DNA of 34,631 nt from an uncultured Chlorobiaceae bacterium (GTDB lineage: Bacteria > Bacteroidota > Chlorobiia > Chlorobiales > Chlorobiaceae): contig CAITSZ010000003.1 in assembly GCA_903895195.1 (NCBI GenBank), positions 1 through 34,631 on the forward strand, read 5' to 3'. A model generated the notes under the pieces. It was not told where the DNA came from. It did not search any database and worked only from the letters and a program-made list of their open reading frames with translations. Shown in pieces: positions 17,902-26,679 of the stretch. The position numbers and the translations under genes were made by a program. How positions within the stretch are numbered: position 1 is the stretch's first letter; every line of letters starts with the position of its first letter.

Positions 17902-19455
17902 ATGGAGCTGTTAAGAGAGGCATTGAGACACAGTGATGCATACCCCCATGAAACGGGAAAGATTGAGGTTGTAGAAACCCATATTTCGTGGATATTCCTC
18001 ACAGAATCATTTGCATATAAAGTCAAAAAGCCGCTTGACCTCGGGTTTCTTGATTTTTCAACTCTGGAGAAGCGCCGTTACTTCTGCAATGAGGAGCTTC
18101 GCCTTAACCGGAGACTTTGCCCTGAGCTCTACCTCTCTGTAGTGCCGGTGATGCAATCGGGGGACTCTTTTTTTATTGACGGCGAGGGTAAAATTGTCGA
18201 CTACGCCGTGAAGATGGTGCGGTTTGACAGGAGTATGGAGCTTGACAGGATGCTTGGCGCAGGCATGCTCAACACCATGCATGTCGATATTCTATCGTCC
18301 CTTATTTCGGGATTTCATCAAGGCATTCCTGCTGTGAAGGCTGAAACGGGATTCGGACATCCTGATAATCTTATCAAGCCGATGCTGGCCAATTTCACCC
18401 ATACTGAACCGACAGCGTCTAACAGGGTTGAAGCTATCAGGCTTGCGTCTATCGAACGATGGACCTTAGAGGAGCACCAACGGCTCAATCCTCTTTTTCT
18501 GGAGAGACAACGAGGGGGTTTTATAAGGCAGTGCCACGGCGACATGCATACCGGCAATATGGTCTGGTGGAAGAACCGGATTTTTGTTTTTGACTGTATA
18601 GAGTTCAATGATACGCTCAGCATAATCGATGTGATCAGTGATCTCGCTTTTCTTTTCATGGATCTTGAGCATGCCGGATACCCTGGATTTGCCTGGAGGC
18701 TCCTGAACAGCTATCTGATGGAAACCGGTGATTACGGCGCACTGCCGATGCTGAGGTTTTATGCTGTATACAGGGCTATGGTGAGGGCAAAAGTCACTGC
18801 AATCCGCTATACGCAAACCACAGACGATATTGACAGGGAGAGAGTCCTGAAGGAACATTTTTCATACCTCCATGTGGCTGAGCACTACAGCCATACACAA
18901 AAGCCATTGCTGATTCTGACTTGTGGAGTTTCGGGAAGCGGAAAAACCACCCTTTCCGTTGATATCGCTCAAAGAGTTGAGGCTTTACTCATCCGCTCGG
19001 ATATTGAGAGAAAAAGGCTGGCGGGTTTTAAGGCACTGGAAAGAAGCAATAAAGAGGCTAATGCTTCACTCTATACAGCAGAGAATAGCAGCAGGACTTA
19101 TAAACGCCTGCTTGATATTGCAACACTCTCTATCAGGGAAGGATTGAGAGTGATTGTGGATGCTACTTTTCTGAGAGCTGAAACGCGGAAACTTTTTTTG
19201 GAAACGGCTCGACAGTTGAACTGCGAATGCAGAATTCTACACTTTCATGCTCCAAAAGAGGTAGTTGTTGAACGAGTTGAGAAGCGATATCTGAAGGGGA
19301 ACGATGCATCTGATGCTGATATTGCTGTTCTCTTTTCACAGCTTGAAAATCAGGAAGCGCTGACAGTTGAAGAGGAGGCGATTGCGATACGAATCAACAC
19401 TGCTGAATTGGTGGATGTGGGGGGGATAGTTGAAGAAGTGCTGAGTGCGGAGTGA
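17902..19455 (+). CDS. Fused aminoglycoside-phosphotransferase-like / P-loop ATPase protein
   Basis: 517 residues with two nucleotide-binding parts. Residues 1-330 resemble the APH/choline-kinase fold, with the Brenner-type loop CHGDMHTGN (211-219) and a later acidic VFDCIEFND (229-237). Residues 335-517 are an AAA_33/zeta-toxin-like kinase domain with Walker A GVSGSGKTT (342-350) and LLIRSDIERKRLAG after it. This bifunctional arrangement is widespread in bacteria, usually annotated as an AAA family ATPase of unknown substrate. A GAAGGAG ribosome site precedes the ATG. The last residues (EEVLSAE) and stop are made by the first units of repeat array 5. A small-molecule kinase role is an inference. 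Confidence 0.88.
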   Translation: MELLREALRHSDAYPHETGKIEVVETHISWIFLTESFAYKVKKPLDLGFLDFSTLEKRRYFCNEELRLNRRLCPELYLSVVPVMQSGDSFFIDGEGKIVDYAVKMVRFDRSMELDRMLGAGMLNTMHVDILSSLISGFHQGIPAVKAETGFGHPDNLIKPMLANFTHTEPTASNRVEAIRLASIERWTLEEHQRLNPLFLERQRGGFIRQCHGDMHTGNMVWWKNRIFVFDCIEFNDTLSIIDVISDLAFLFMDLEHAGYPGFAWRLLNSYLMETGDYGALPMLRFYAVYRAMVRAKVTAIRYTQTTDDIDRERVLKEHFSYLHVAEHYSHTQKPLLILTCGVSGSGKTTLSVDIAQRVEALLIRSDIERKRLAGFKALERSNKEANASLYTAENSSRTYKRLLDIATLSIREGLRVIVDATFLRAETRKLFLETARQLNCECRILHFHAPKEVVVERVEKRYLKGNDASDADIAVLFSQLENQEALTVEEEAIAIRINTAELVDVGGIVEEVLSAE

Positions 19456-19728
19456 GGAAAGAAAGTGGGCAGTTGGCAGTTGGCGGTTGGCGGTGGGGAG
19501 AAAGAAAGTGCTGAGTGCTGAGTGCTGAGTGAGGAAAGAAAGTGGGCAGTGGGCAGTGGGCAGTGGGCAGTTGGCAGTGGGCGGTGGGGAGAAAGAAAGT
19601 GCTGAGTGCTGAGTGCTGAGTGCTGAGTGAGGAAAGAAAGTGGGCAGTTGGCAGTTGGCAGTGGGGAGAAAGAAAGTGCTGAGTGCGGAGTGCTGAGTGC
19701 TGAGTGAGGAAAGAAAGTGGGTGGTGGG
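19437..19728 (+). repeat. Heptanucleotide repeat array 5 with superunits
   Basis: Four successive superunits, each an AGTGCTG block, the spacer GAGGAAAGAA, an AGTGGGC/AGTTGGC block and the spacer AGAAAGAA. AGTGCTG blocks begin at 19437, 19507, 19598 and 19675, i.e. 70, 91 and 77 bp apart, all multiples of seven although the spacers themselves are not. All units read on the plus strand. The first units lie inside the end of the preceding gene. Confidence 0.95.
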
Positions 19729-19730
19729 CT

Positions 19731-19767
19731 GGGGAATAGGGCTTGTAGGAGTTATAGGACTGGAGGG
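19731..19767 (+). repeat. Nonamer (TATAGGAST) repeat element, copy 1
   Basis: GGGGAATAGGG is followed by nonamers TGTAGGAGT and TATAGGACT and ends in CTGGAGGG. The same arrangement recurs at 20875 and 30963. Confidence 0.7.
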
Positions 19768-19966
19768 TCTATCGTTGGAGAGGGAGAAGTCAGAATACTA
19801 TTACAGAATGTCTTTTATCGAGACGTTATGTACCAATATAAAGCATAATTGGGCTTGTTGCTTTAGCGCTAATGTTACAGGGGTAATGGGCTGAGGGTAT
19901 TGGGGAAGGATTAAGTACCTATAGATATATAAGTTATTGCTTTTTTACTCGCACCACTAAACAACG

Positions 19967-19983
19967 CTGGCATGTAAATTGAA
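19967..19983 (+). promoter_or_regulatory. Possible sigma-54 (-24/-12) promoter
   Basis: CTGGCATGTAAATTGAA resembles the consensus TGGCAC-N5-TTGC with the correct ten bases between the GG and the second doublet, but the -12 doublet is GA instead of GC. It is about 97 bp upstream of the PEP-CTERM gene. The -12 mismatch makes this a weak candidate. Confidence 0.3.
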
Positions 19984-20079
19984 TTTATCCTGTTTATAGT
20001 GGGTTATGGCTGTTTCAGCATAATTTAAGTATCTCTTTTCAGATTGTTCTGCAAAGTCTACTTATGAACAGAAGGTTGT

Positions 20080-20856
20080 ATGACTTTTGGTATTGGTAGA
20101 AGGACAATTGCAGATGCAGTTATTGCGTTTGCTCTGGTTTTACTGATTGGGCCTCTTCAGGCTGTGGCTGCTGAGATAATCAATATTCAATTTCAGTCAC
20201 CAGGGCCATGGAATCCAAGTGGTCCGGCATATACAGGAGCAGGGCTTATAGGGGGAGCTGATGACAAGTGGAATCATCTCACTAACGGGAGTGGCTCTGA
20301 CTTTTTGCTGAGCAATTCTGCGGGTTTACAGACGGGTACTTCTGTGTCTTGGACCGGCACTGATTTGTTTAGTAGTGGAAATGGATTCAGCAGTCAATCT
20401 GAAAGTGCACTGATGCATTCATACCTTTATGCCTCGGGCTCAAACACTATAACGTTCTCTAACCTTCCTGGGAAATCCTACAATCTTTTCATTTATACTC
20501 AAGGCGCTTATGATGGTGTTGGCAGACAACTCGTTGTAACAGTGAATGGTCAATCGCAAACATCAGCTAAAATGGATCCTTCGGCCTCAACGTTTATTTC
20601 AGGCCAGAATTATCTTGAGTTCTCCGGAAATATAGATACTAATACCCCTGGGGTATTATTGATTACTTATAGCGCTATTGGCACGAGCGGTGGTGGTGTC
20701 TGGCCAAATCCTGAAGCGGATATTAACGGTATACAGTTGTCTTCGCATGCCCCTGAACCAAGCACCTACGTTCTTATGGGGATTGGGGGGATAGTGATTG
20801 CGTTACGGTTTAAGAAGAGATATCTCTCTATCATCGGGATTAAGGCGGGGAAATAG
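20080..20856 (+). CDS. PEP-CTERM sorting domain secreted protein
   Basis: 258 residues. An N-terminal signal peptide (Arg7-Arg8, hydrophobic core 14-27, likely cut after the AVAA at 28-31) leads to a Ser/Gly/Asn-rich beta-type extracellular region. The C-terminus has the exosortase signal: PEP at 225-227 in APEPSTYVLMG, a short hydrophobic helix (GIGGIVIALRF) and a basic tail KKR. The 13 residues after KKR are a little longer than usual. In this family exosortase (EpsH/XrtA-type) cleaves at PEP and the product is exported with exopolysaccharide. No exosortase is in the window. AGAAGG lies six bases before the ATG. The body of the protein is not recognised. Confidence 0.85.
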   Translation: MTFGIGRRTIADAVIAFALVLLIGPLQAVAAEIINIQFQSPGPWNPSGPAYTGAGLIGGADDKWNHLTNGSGSDFLLSNSAGLQTGTSVSWTGTDLFSSGNGFSSQSESALMHSYLYASGSNTITFSNLPGKSYNLFIYTQGAYDGVGRQLVVTVNGQSQTSAKMDPSASTFISGQNYLEFSGNIDTNTPGVLLITYSAIGTSGGGVWPNPEADINGIQLSSHAPEPSTYVLMGIGGIVIALRFKKRYLSIIGIKAGK

Positions 20857-20874
20857 GGGAACGGGCAACAAAAA

Positions 20875-20925
20875 GAATAGGGCCTATATGGCTTATGGGA
20901 CTTATAGGAGGTATTGGCTGGAGGG
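20875..20925 (+). repeat. Nonamer (TATAGGAST) repeat element, copy 2
   Basis: GAATAGGGCC is followed by TATATGGCT, TATGGGACT, TATAGGAGG and TATTGGCTGGAGGG, giving a clear 9-base period. It sits between the PEP-CTERM gene and the terminator of the opposite-strand iron-transporter-like gene. Confidence 0.75.
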
Positions 20926-20938
20926 TGAAAACAAGAGG

Positions 20939-20958
20939 CCCCTCACGGAGGTGAGGGG
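20939..20958 (-). terminator. Rho-independent terminator of the ferritin-like/VIT gene
   Basis: CCCCTCAC and GTGAGGGG form a perfect 8-bp stem with a 4-base loop, 20 bases beyond the stop of the minus-strand gene. On that strand it is followed by CTCTTGTTTTC, a T-rich tail. Confidence 0.6.
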
Positions 20959-20978
20959 GAAGTGATGAGGTGCCAGGG

Positions 20979-21854
20979 TTAGATTACTATTCCGAATGCG
21001 TAGCGTATGGCGTAGCCGGCCAGAAAACTCAGGGCTGCTACAGTGAAGCTGAGGCCGACCATTTCGAGGAAACGGCTTTTGAAAGGCAGGTCGCGGGCTA
21101 CTGAAATGTAGAAGTTGAAGAAGCCTATAATACAGACTGCTGCAAAAAATGCCAGGCCAAGGCAGATATAGAGGTCTTTCAAAAAGAGATATGGCGTTAT
21201 TAACAGCACTACTGTAAGGATATAAGCTATACCGGTATAGAGTGCGGCAACAAAGGGATTTTTTCCGCCTGGGTCTGATTTGGTGGACAAGTATCCGGAG
21301 GCTGCCATTGAAAGGGCTGCTGCAATTCCGGTAATAGAGGCCGTCAACGCGACAAGATAGGTATTCTGCAAGGCAAAGGTGAGTCCTGCCAGAACTCCCA
21401 TAAGTTCGACGAGCGCATCGTTGAGGCCGAGAACTATAGAGCCTGTGTATTTGAGGCGATCTTCATCCAAAAGAGTTATCAGCGCCTGTTCGTGCTCTTC
21501 TTCGTCACGGATGATGCCATTGATCTCCTTGAATGATTCGGGAATACGGCTATAGATATTGTGGGCATTTTTTTCGCCGTTTTCCATCAGTTTGATACCG
21601 AATGTAAAACCGAACACCAGGCTGACAAGGGTATAAAACCAAACCTTCACGCGGTTGGGCTTTATATCTTTTCGGGTGTAGTTTTTCCATACGTTGTAAT
21701 GGCGCATCTCATCATCGGCAATCTGAACAAGTATGCGGCGATTTTTTACACCGCTTACTCTGGTCGACAGATTTTTGTAGATAAAATGCTCGGTTATTTC
21801 ATTTCTCTGAAAAACCTCGACATGTCTGGCCTCGATATCCCTTCCCTTGTTCAC
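20979..21854 (-). CDS. Ferritin-like / VIT1-CCC1 membrane protein (MbfA-type iron exporter)
   Basis: 291 residues, start GTG. The N-terminal third is a ferritin/rubrerythrin-like four-helix region with carboxylate-histidine motifs: Glu19/Glu22, Glu49-x2-His52 (DDEMRHY) and Glu118-x2-His121 ([10 protein letters not shown]). A hydrophobic stretch (72-88) sits in the middle. The C-terminal half (about 137-291) has the VIT1/CCC1 signature [20 protein letters not shown] and about five membrane segments. The fusion resembles MbfA of alphaproteobacteria, where the cytoplasmic diiron part senses Fe2+ and the membrane part exports it. Iron or manganese export is thus likely. It lies 32 bp after htpG on the same strand, so it could share a stress-induced transcript. 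Confidence 0.85.
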   Translation of the reverse strand: MNKGRDIEARHVEVFQRNEITEHFIYKNLSTRVSGVKNRRILVQIADDEMRHYNVWKNYTRKDIKPNRVKVWFYTLVSLVFGFTFGIKLMENGEKNAHNIYSRIPESFKEINGIIRDEEEHEQALITLLDEDRLKYTGSIVLGLNDALVELMGVLAGLTFALQNTYLVALTASITGIAAALSMAASGYLSTKSDPGGKNPFVAALYTGIAYILTVVLLITPYLFLKDLYICLGLAFFAAVCIIGFFNFYISVARDLPFKSRFLEMVGLSFTVAALSFLAGYAIRYAFGIVI

Positions 21855-21886
21855 AAGTTCTGAAGTTAAAAAGTTTTAGAATCCTC

Positions 21887-23788
21887 TTATCTGGATAGTG
21901 TAGCCGCTTCGATCAATTCATTCATTCTCGATAAAAATGCTGTGGTAGAATCGAGACCACCCTCAAGAAGCAGTGCGCCTTCGTAAAGCTGCTTCATTGC
22001 TGTTCTGATAAGTGGATTTTTTTCATCAGCCATGATCATACCGGCAAGATTACGGATAATCGGATGTGAGGTATTGACTTCAAGAATCTTTTTGCCTGCT
22101 GGCATATCACTCTTCATCATCTTCATCATCTTTTCCATCTGGCTGTCAAGGCCGTCCTTTCCACTTACAAGCGTAACTGGAGAGCTGACAAGGCGATGCG
22201 ACTCAATGACATCTTCGATTCCTTCTCCAAGCGTTTCACGGAAGAGTTTGAGAACCGGTTTCAGAAGGTTGCCCGCAAGGGGTTTATCTTTTTCATTTTC
22301 CGATTCTTTTTTCTTTTTCGAGAAATCAATATCTGCTTTTTCAATCGATTTGAGAGGTTTTTTATCGTACTCATGGATCGATGGAATAACAAAGACATCA
22401 ACCGGGTCGCTGAGCAGAAGAACTTCGATATCCTGATTCTGGAAATATTCGAGGTTTGGATGAGCAAGAAGCTGTGCGCGGCTTGAGCCGGAAAGATAGT
22501 AGATCTCTTTCTGGTCCGTCGCCATCCTTTCAGAGTAGGCTTTGAGTGTCACATATTCGTCCTGTTCGGTTTTTGTGCTTTCAAACCGTAAGAGCTCAAT
22601 AAGCTTGTCGCGATTTGTATAGTCTGTATTCAAACCGATTTTGATGACGGGACCGAAAGCCTTGTAAAAGGTTTTAAATTTTTCGGGCTGCTCCTCAGCA
22701 AGAGTGTCAAACCAGCCGAGAATCTTGGTGGTCAGGATTTGACGGATTTTTGCCAAGACGGGGCTTGACTGAACTACTTCGCGTGAAACATTGAGGGAAA
22801 GATCCTCAGTATCAACAACACCTGAAATAAAGCGAAGGTATTCGGGCAAGAGATCTCGGCACTCAGGCTGGATGAGCACTTTTTTGACATAGAGCTGTGG
22901 GCCTCGGTTTTCGAGGTCGCCCTGGCGATAGAGCATCTCTGGAGGTGCCTCTGTCGGTAAAAAGAGCAGTGCCTTGAAGGTGACCATGCCTTCAACGGAA
23001 ACCGGGAGATAATCCAATGGGTCCTGATAGTCGTTGGCAATGAATTTATAGAACTCGTTTACCTCTTCATCTTTCAACTCGCTTTTTGAGCGTTGCCAGA
23101 GGGCGGTTATGCTGTTGAGCTGCTTTTCGCCGAGATAGATAGGGAAATCGACGAAGTTGGAATATTTTTTGACGATCTGCTCAACGCGGTACTCTTCGGC
23201 AAACTCTTTGGATGCTTCTTTAAGCTTGAAGGAGATTTTGGTTCCCCTCTCCGCCTTGTCGATTTTTTCAATCGTGTAGGTTCCCTGACCGCTGGAGCGC
23301 CAGCGATAGCCTTCTGAACCTGGCTTTGCACTTCTTGTTTCGACCGTGACTTCGTCGGTTACCATAAATACGGAGTAGAAGCCTACACCGAACTGGCCAA
23401 TCAGGTTTCCGTCGAGCTCTTTCTGCTGTTCTTTCAATTCCTGAAGAAATCCGAGGGTACCGGACTTGGCGACGGTTCCGAGATTAGCTATCAACTCTTC
23501 TTCGGTCATGCCAACGCCGCTGTCTTCAATAACAACGGTCAGCTCTTTTGAGTCGATGCTTATGCGTATTGCAAGTTCGGCTTCGCGATCAATAATATCC
23601 TGATCGGTAAGAGAGTTGAAGCGCACTTTGCTCAACGCATCTGAAGCGTTGGAAATCAGCTCCCTGAGATATATTTCAGGGTGAGTGTAGAGAGAGTGGA
23701 CTATAAGGTCGAGAAGCTGCTTCATCTCAGCCTTATATTCAAACTCCTGGACAGGTACCGGATTGCTGCTATTGTTGTCGCTCATCAT
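21887..23788 (-). CDS. htpG: Molecular chaperone HtpG (bacterial Hsp90)
   Basis: ATP-dependent cytoplasmic chaperone, homodimeric. The 633 residues match E. coli HtpG (624). N-terminal GHKL ATPase motifs: [11 protein letters not shown] with Glu43 and Asn47, EDSGVGM with Asp89, and [11 protein letters not shown] at 131-141. The middle domain has NVSREVVQ with the catalytic-loop Arg, and the C-terminal dimerisation domain ends near the last residues. Start is at either of the two adjacent Met codons. The NeuB-like gene ends 30 bp upstream and the ferritin-like/VIT gene starts 32 bp downstream, so the three are probably transcribed together. I see no CIRCE or other heat-shock operator in the 30-bp gap. 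Confidence 0.97.
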   Translation of the reverse strand: MMSDNNSSNPVPVQEFEYKAEMKQLLDLIVHSLYTHPEIYLRELISNASDALSKVRFNSLTDQDIIDREAELAIRISIDSKELTVVIEDSGVGMTEEELIANLGTVAKSGTLGFLQELKEQQKELDGNLIGQFGVGFYSVFMVTDEVTVETRSAKPGSEGYRWRSSGQGTYTIEKIDKAERGTKISFKLKEASKEFAEEYRVEQIVKKYSNFVDFPIYLGEKQLNSITALWQRSKSELKDEEVNEFYKFIANDYQDPLDYLPVSVEGMVTFKALLFLPTEAPPEMLYRQGDLENRGPQLYVKKVLIQPECRDLLPEYLRFISGVVDTEDLSLNVSREVVQSSPVLAKIRQILTTKILGWFDTLAEEQPEKFKTFYKAFGPVIKIGLNTDYTNRDKLIELLRFESTKTEQDEYVTLKAYSERMATDQKEIYYLSGSSRAQLLAHPNLEYFQNQDIEVLLLSDPVDVFVIPSIHEYDKKPLKSIEKADIDFSKKKKESENEKDKPLAGNLLKPVLKLFRETLGEGIEDVIESHRLVSSPVTLVSGKDGLDSQMEKMMKMMKSDMPAGKKILEVNTSHPIIRNLAGMIMADEKNPLIRTAMKQLYEGALLLEGGLDSTTAFLSRMNELIEAATLSR

Positions 23789-23818
23789 GAGAATGCTTTA
23801 TTTTGTAATAATATAAAA

Positions 23819-24688
23819 TCAGGATCTGCGCAATTTCTTGCGTGCTGCCGCTTCTCCATCGTATACACGCTTCACTCCATCACCCAGCGATTTTTCGATA
23901 TCACGGATGTTTGAGACAAGCCGGGCCATGCCTGACAATTCGACTGAGGCTGCCTGATCGGAACCCCACATGGCACGGTCGAGCGTTACATGACGTTCAA
24001 CGAAGGTTGCTCCAAGTGCTACGGCTGCCCAAGAGGTTGAAAGCCCTACCTCATGACCGGAATAGCCTATCGGGACATTTGGGAACAATGTTTTGTAGGT
24101 GGTGATCATCCGGAGATTGAGCTCTTCAATCGGAGCGGGGTATGTTGAATTGGTATGGGCAATGAGCAGATTTTCGGTACCAAGCTCTTTGACAGTTGCG
24201 TCCACCTCTTCCATTGTTGACATGCCGGTAGAGATGATAAGCGGGCGTCCTGTTGCTGCGGTTTTTTTCAGAAGCGGAAGGTCTGTAAGAGATGCTGATG
24301 CTCCCTTGTAGCATGGAGGATTGAACTGCTCCATAAAATCAACTGAGTCCTCATCCCAGCAGGAGGCGAACCATAAAATGCCATGCTCTTTGCTGAAACG
24401 ATCTATTTCAAGGTATTCTTCGCGACCGAACTCTACCTTGTAACGGTAGTCGATGTACTTCATGCGACCCCATGGGGTATCACGCTCGATATCGCGCTGA
24501 TCTTTTGGAACGCAGAGTTCCGGGGTGCGCTTTTGAAACTTTACTGCATCACATCCGGCATGAGCTGCGCCTTCGATAAGTTTTTTTGCAACCTCCATCG
24601 AGCCATTATGATTGATGCCGATTTCAGCGATAACAAAAACGGGGTGATTATCCCCTACCAATCTGTTTCCTATAGTGACTTCCGCCAT
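23819..24688 (-). CDS. NeuB-family nonulosonic acid synthase (short form, no SAF domain)
   Basis: NeuB enzymes condense phosphoenolpyruvate with an N-acyl hexosamine (or its 6-phosphate) to make sialic-acid-like nine-carbon acids. The TIM barrel is complete: AEIGINHNGS (21-30), DAVKFQKR (47-54), STGMST (153-158), HTNSTYPAP (178-186), GYSGHEVGL (208-216) and FVERHVTLDRAMWGSDQAAS (229-248). At 289 residues it lacks the usual C-terminal antifreeze-like (SAF) domain of about 60 residues. A KdsC-type phosphatase gene lies 123 bp upstream, suggesting the synthase makes a 9-phosphate product. The product could be a sialic, legionaminic or KDN-type acid; sequence alone does not decide. Confidence 0.88.
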   Translation of the reverse strand: MAEVTIGNRLVGDNHPVFVIAEIGINHNGSMEVAKKLIEGAAHAGCDAVKFQKRTPELCVPKDQRDIERDTPWGRMKYIDYRYKVEFGREEYLEIDRFSKEHGILWFASCWDEDSVDFMEQFNPPCYKGASASLTDLPLLKKTAATGRPLIISTGMSTMEEVDATVKELGTENLLIAHTNSTYPAPIEELNLRMITTYKTLFPNVPIGYSGHEVGLSTSWAAVALGATFVERHVTLDRAMWGSDQAASVELSGMARLVSNIRDIEKSLGDGVKRVYDGEAAARKKLRRS

Positions 24689-24811
24689 ACATTACAATGG
24701 ATAAAACGAGCCGGCCTAACATGTTGTGGTTGATTGTCCCGCTCGATATTGTTTATAAAACTTCAGCTTGAAATATAAATCGAAAAAAAAATATTGTTGT
24801 ATCTGTGCAAC

Positions 24812-25330
24812 TTAAGATGCCCTGAGAGCTATAAGCCACTCTGCAAAATCCCTGAATGCACCGTATCCCCCATCTGCCTTACAGTGATAGTGGGCATAAG
24901 GAAGTACGAAAACGGTTGCATCACGAGGACATGCCGTTAATCCCTGACGTCCGATCTCTTCCATAATTTCCACATCATTGACATCGTCGCCAATATAGGC
25001 AAGCTCATGCTTTTGAAAACCTGTTTCACGAAGAACATTGTCCAGTATTGAAAACTTGTCTTTAATTCCAAGATAGAGCCTCTTCATTGCAAGCTTTTCA
25101 GCTCGTTTTTTAATACTTGGCGACATCTCGCCGGTCATGATAGAGGTTTCAATACCAGCGTTTCGCAGCCTTTCAACACCCATACCGTCTCGGATGGAAT
25201 AGCGCTTCATCTCCTCGCCATTGGCGGAATAATAAACGCCATTATCTGTAAATACACCGTCATTATCAGAGATAACCAGTTTTATCTGTTTTCCTCGTTT
25301 CGTTAGTTCCTCAAGCGATAATGACAGCAT
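24812..25330 (-). CDS. KdsC-type HAD phosphatase (nonulosonate/KDO phosphate phosphatase)
   Basis: 172 residues from ATG 25330; an in-frame TTG at 25348 would add six residues, and no good ribosome site favours either. HAD motif I is Asp22-Asn-Asp24 in ISDNDGVFTD (family DxDGxxTD), motif II Thr66 in IMTGE, and motif IV GDDVNDVEIM (114-123). This is the tetrameric C0 class without a cap domain, which acts on KDO 8-phosphate or on KDN/Neu5Ac 9-phosphate. Since a NeuB-like synthase follows on the same strand, I favour a nonulosonate 9-phosphatase, but lipopolysaccharide KDO synthesis is possible. Confidence 0.87.
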   Translation of the reverse strand: MLSLSLEELTKRGKQIKLVISDNDGVFTDNGVYYSANGEEMKRYSIRDGMGVERLRNAGIETSIMTGEMSPSIKKRAEKLAMKRLYLGIKDKFSILDNVLRETGFQKHELAYIGDDVNDVEIMEEIGRQGLTACPRDATVFVLPYAHYHCKADGGYGAFRDFAEWLIALRAS

Positions 25331-25833
25331 AAAAGTAGAGGGTTTCAACTGAGCATTTTAATATAAACCCATAGCGAGCTTCACATGGTTCTAACGGCCA
25401 ATATATGACTTTTCGCGAATTTAACAGGAACAGGCAATAAAAGATAGCTCTGAGGGCCACACAAAGGGCTATCAACAAGTTATCAACATTCTGGCGTCGA
25501 AAGAAAAAAACTATAAAAGGCAGATCGCAAAGGAGAAGGCCGGGCAATTATCACGTGTAGAGATATTGCCGCTATCCTCTTATATTAATAATACTTAAAT
25601 AGTATTTTTCACGGAGTATATGATCTGCCGTTTTATATTAGTTGCGACTCACAGCTATTTCTTAGCTATAACAAATCAACATTACGACAACGGTCTTTGG
25701 TTTTAATGAAAACACCTGATTTATAAGGGAATATCGAGCAAAATAAACATAAAAAGGCGGTCACATGATTTTAGAATGGCCGCCTTTTTATATGTCAAAA
25801 TAGCAATGAATCCATCATACAACGGGGTGAAGC
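25331..25833. other. Intergenic region between ppa and the KdsC-like gene
   Basis: 503 bp, AT-rich, containing the strong bidirectional terminator at 25751-25789. It also holds two close copies of TATCAACA (25470-25477 and 25481-25488). I see no convincing gene; an open frame across 25311-25547 on the minus strand has the composition of chance sequence. Confidence 0.6.
25751..25789. terminator. Bidirectional Rho-independent terminator after ppa
   Basis: AAAAAGGCGGTCA pairs with TGGCCGCCTTTTT over 13 bp (one G-T pair) around a 13-base loop. It gives a T-run in both directions. It lies 45 bases beyond the ppa stop on the minus strand. Confidence 0.85.
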
Positions 25834-26367
25834 TTATGCGTATACCTTTTTGTAGTTGTCGATCGCATGTGTAACGCTCTGACGGGCGGTCTCAGCATTC
25901 TGAAAATCCTCTACAAGAACGGTTTTCTCTTCGAGAGCCTTATACTCTTCGAAAAAGTGCTTCAATTCGGAATTGAAGTATGGAGGCAACTGGTCTATGT
26001 TGTGAATATTGCTCAAACTGATATCATCTTCAGCCACGGCAATAATCTTGTCGTCGCCTTCACCGTGATCGATCATGCGCATAACACCGATAACCCTTGC
26101 CCTAACCATGCACATCGGAACAATGTCGCACTGGGAAATAACAACGATATCAAGCGGATCATGATCATCACCGAGAGTTTTCGGAATAAAACCGTAATTT
26201 GCGGGGTAAAAAATAGAGGAGAAAAGGACGCGGTCAAGCCTCAGCATGCCTGTTTTTTTATCGAGCTCATATTTTGTTTTACTGCCTTTTGATATCTCAA
26301 TAATGGCATTGACGATGTTCGGCTGATGCTCGCCTATCTCAACATCATGCCATGGATTAAAATTCAT
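25834..26367 (-). CDS. ppa: Inorganic pyrophosphatase, family I
   Basis: Hydrolyses pyrophosphate to two phosphates in the cytoplasm, pulling biosynthetic reactions forward. I start it at ATG 26367 (177 residues, the family length) because [12 protein letters not shown] begins the conserved part. The open frame continues upstream to 26655, but those codons read repeat array 7 and non-coding sequence. The Mg2+-binding signature is DDHDPLD (Asp68, Asp70, Asp73), preceded by [15 protein letters not shown] and [10 protein letters not shown]. It is divergent from prfC. A strong terminator lies 45 bp downstream. Confidence 0.95.
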   Translation of the reverse strand: MNFNPWHDVEIGEHQPNIVNAIIEISKGSKTKYELDKKTGMLRLDRVLFSSIFYPANYGFIPKTLGDDHDPLDIVVISQCDIVPMCMVRARVIGVMRMIDHGEGDDKIIAVAEDDISLSNIHNIDQLPPYFNSELKHFFEEYKALEEKTVLVEDFQNAETARQSVTHAIDNYKKVYA

Positions 26368-26679
26368 AGTACAAGAGTGCTTATATTGTTGAAAATACTG
26401 GCCTATTATAGTGATTTTTTTAGCGATTTTTTCAACCTCACTGCAAAAAAAATACAGAATTCCGGCATTGCCGCCAATCGATAAAGAGAGATTCTTTTTA
26501 TTAGCGTGGTTCTTTGTATCTTTCGCGGCGTACTTAAAGTGCTGAGTTAAGGAAGAAAGCCGTTGGCGGTTGGCAGTTGGCAGTTGGCGGTTGGCGGTTG
26601 AAGAGGGTTGGGGTTCGGGTATTTTTTTTACAACACTCTGCGTGTGCTTTTGCACTGGAATCAGAGAGCATGAATATTT
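26368..26679. other. Divergent control region between ppa and prfC
   Basis: 312 bp that must hold both promoters, with repeat array 7 in its right half and AT-rich sequence with T/A runs in the left half. I see no gene in it. Confidence 0.6.
26537..26602 (+). repeat. Heptanucleotide repeat array 7 (short)
   Basis: One AGTGCTG, the spacer TTAAGGAAGAAAGCC, then about six GTTGGCG/GTTGGCA units on the plus strand. The order (AGTGCTG, purine spacer, TTGGC block) matches the larger arrays. Confidence 0.85.

Larger units (their letters stand above)
19456..20079. other. Gene-free region upstream of the PEP-CTERM gene
   Basis: 624 bp: repeat array 5 to about 19728, a nonamer element (19731-19767), then about 300 bp of AT-rich unique sequence with a possible sigma-54 promoter at 19967-19983. 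I see no coding sequence in it. Confidence 0.7.

Noticed and set aside
19437-19728. Regularly spaced repeats resembling a CRISPR array
   Set aside because: Units are 7 bp with no 25-40 bp direct repeats and no unique spacers, and there are no cas genes in the window.
25470-25488. Two TATCAACA copies as DnaA boxes of a replication origin
   Set aside because: They do not match TTATCCACA closely, there are only two, and no dnaA, dnaN or AT-rich unwinding element lies beside them.
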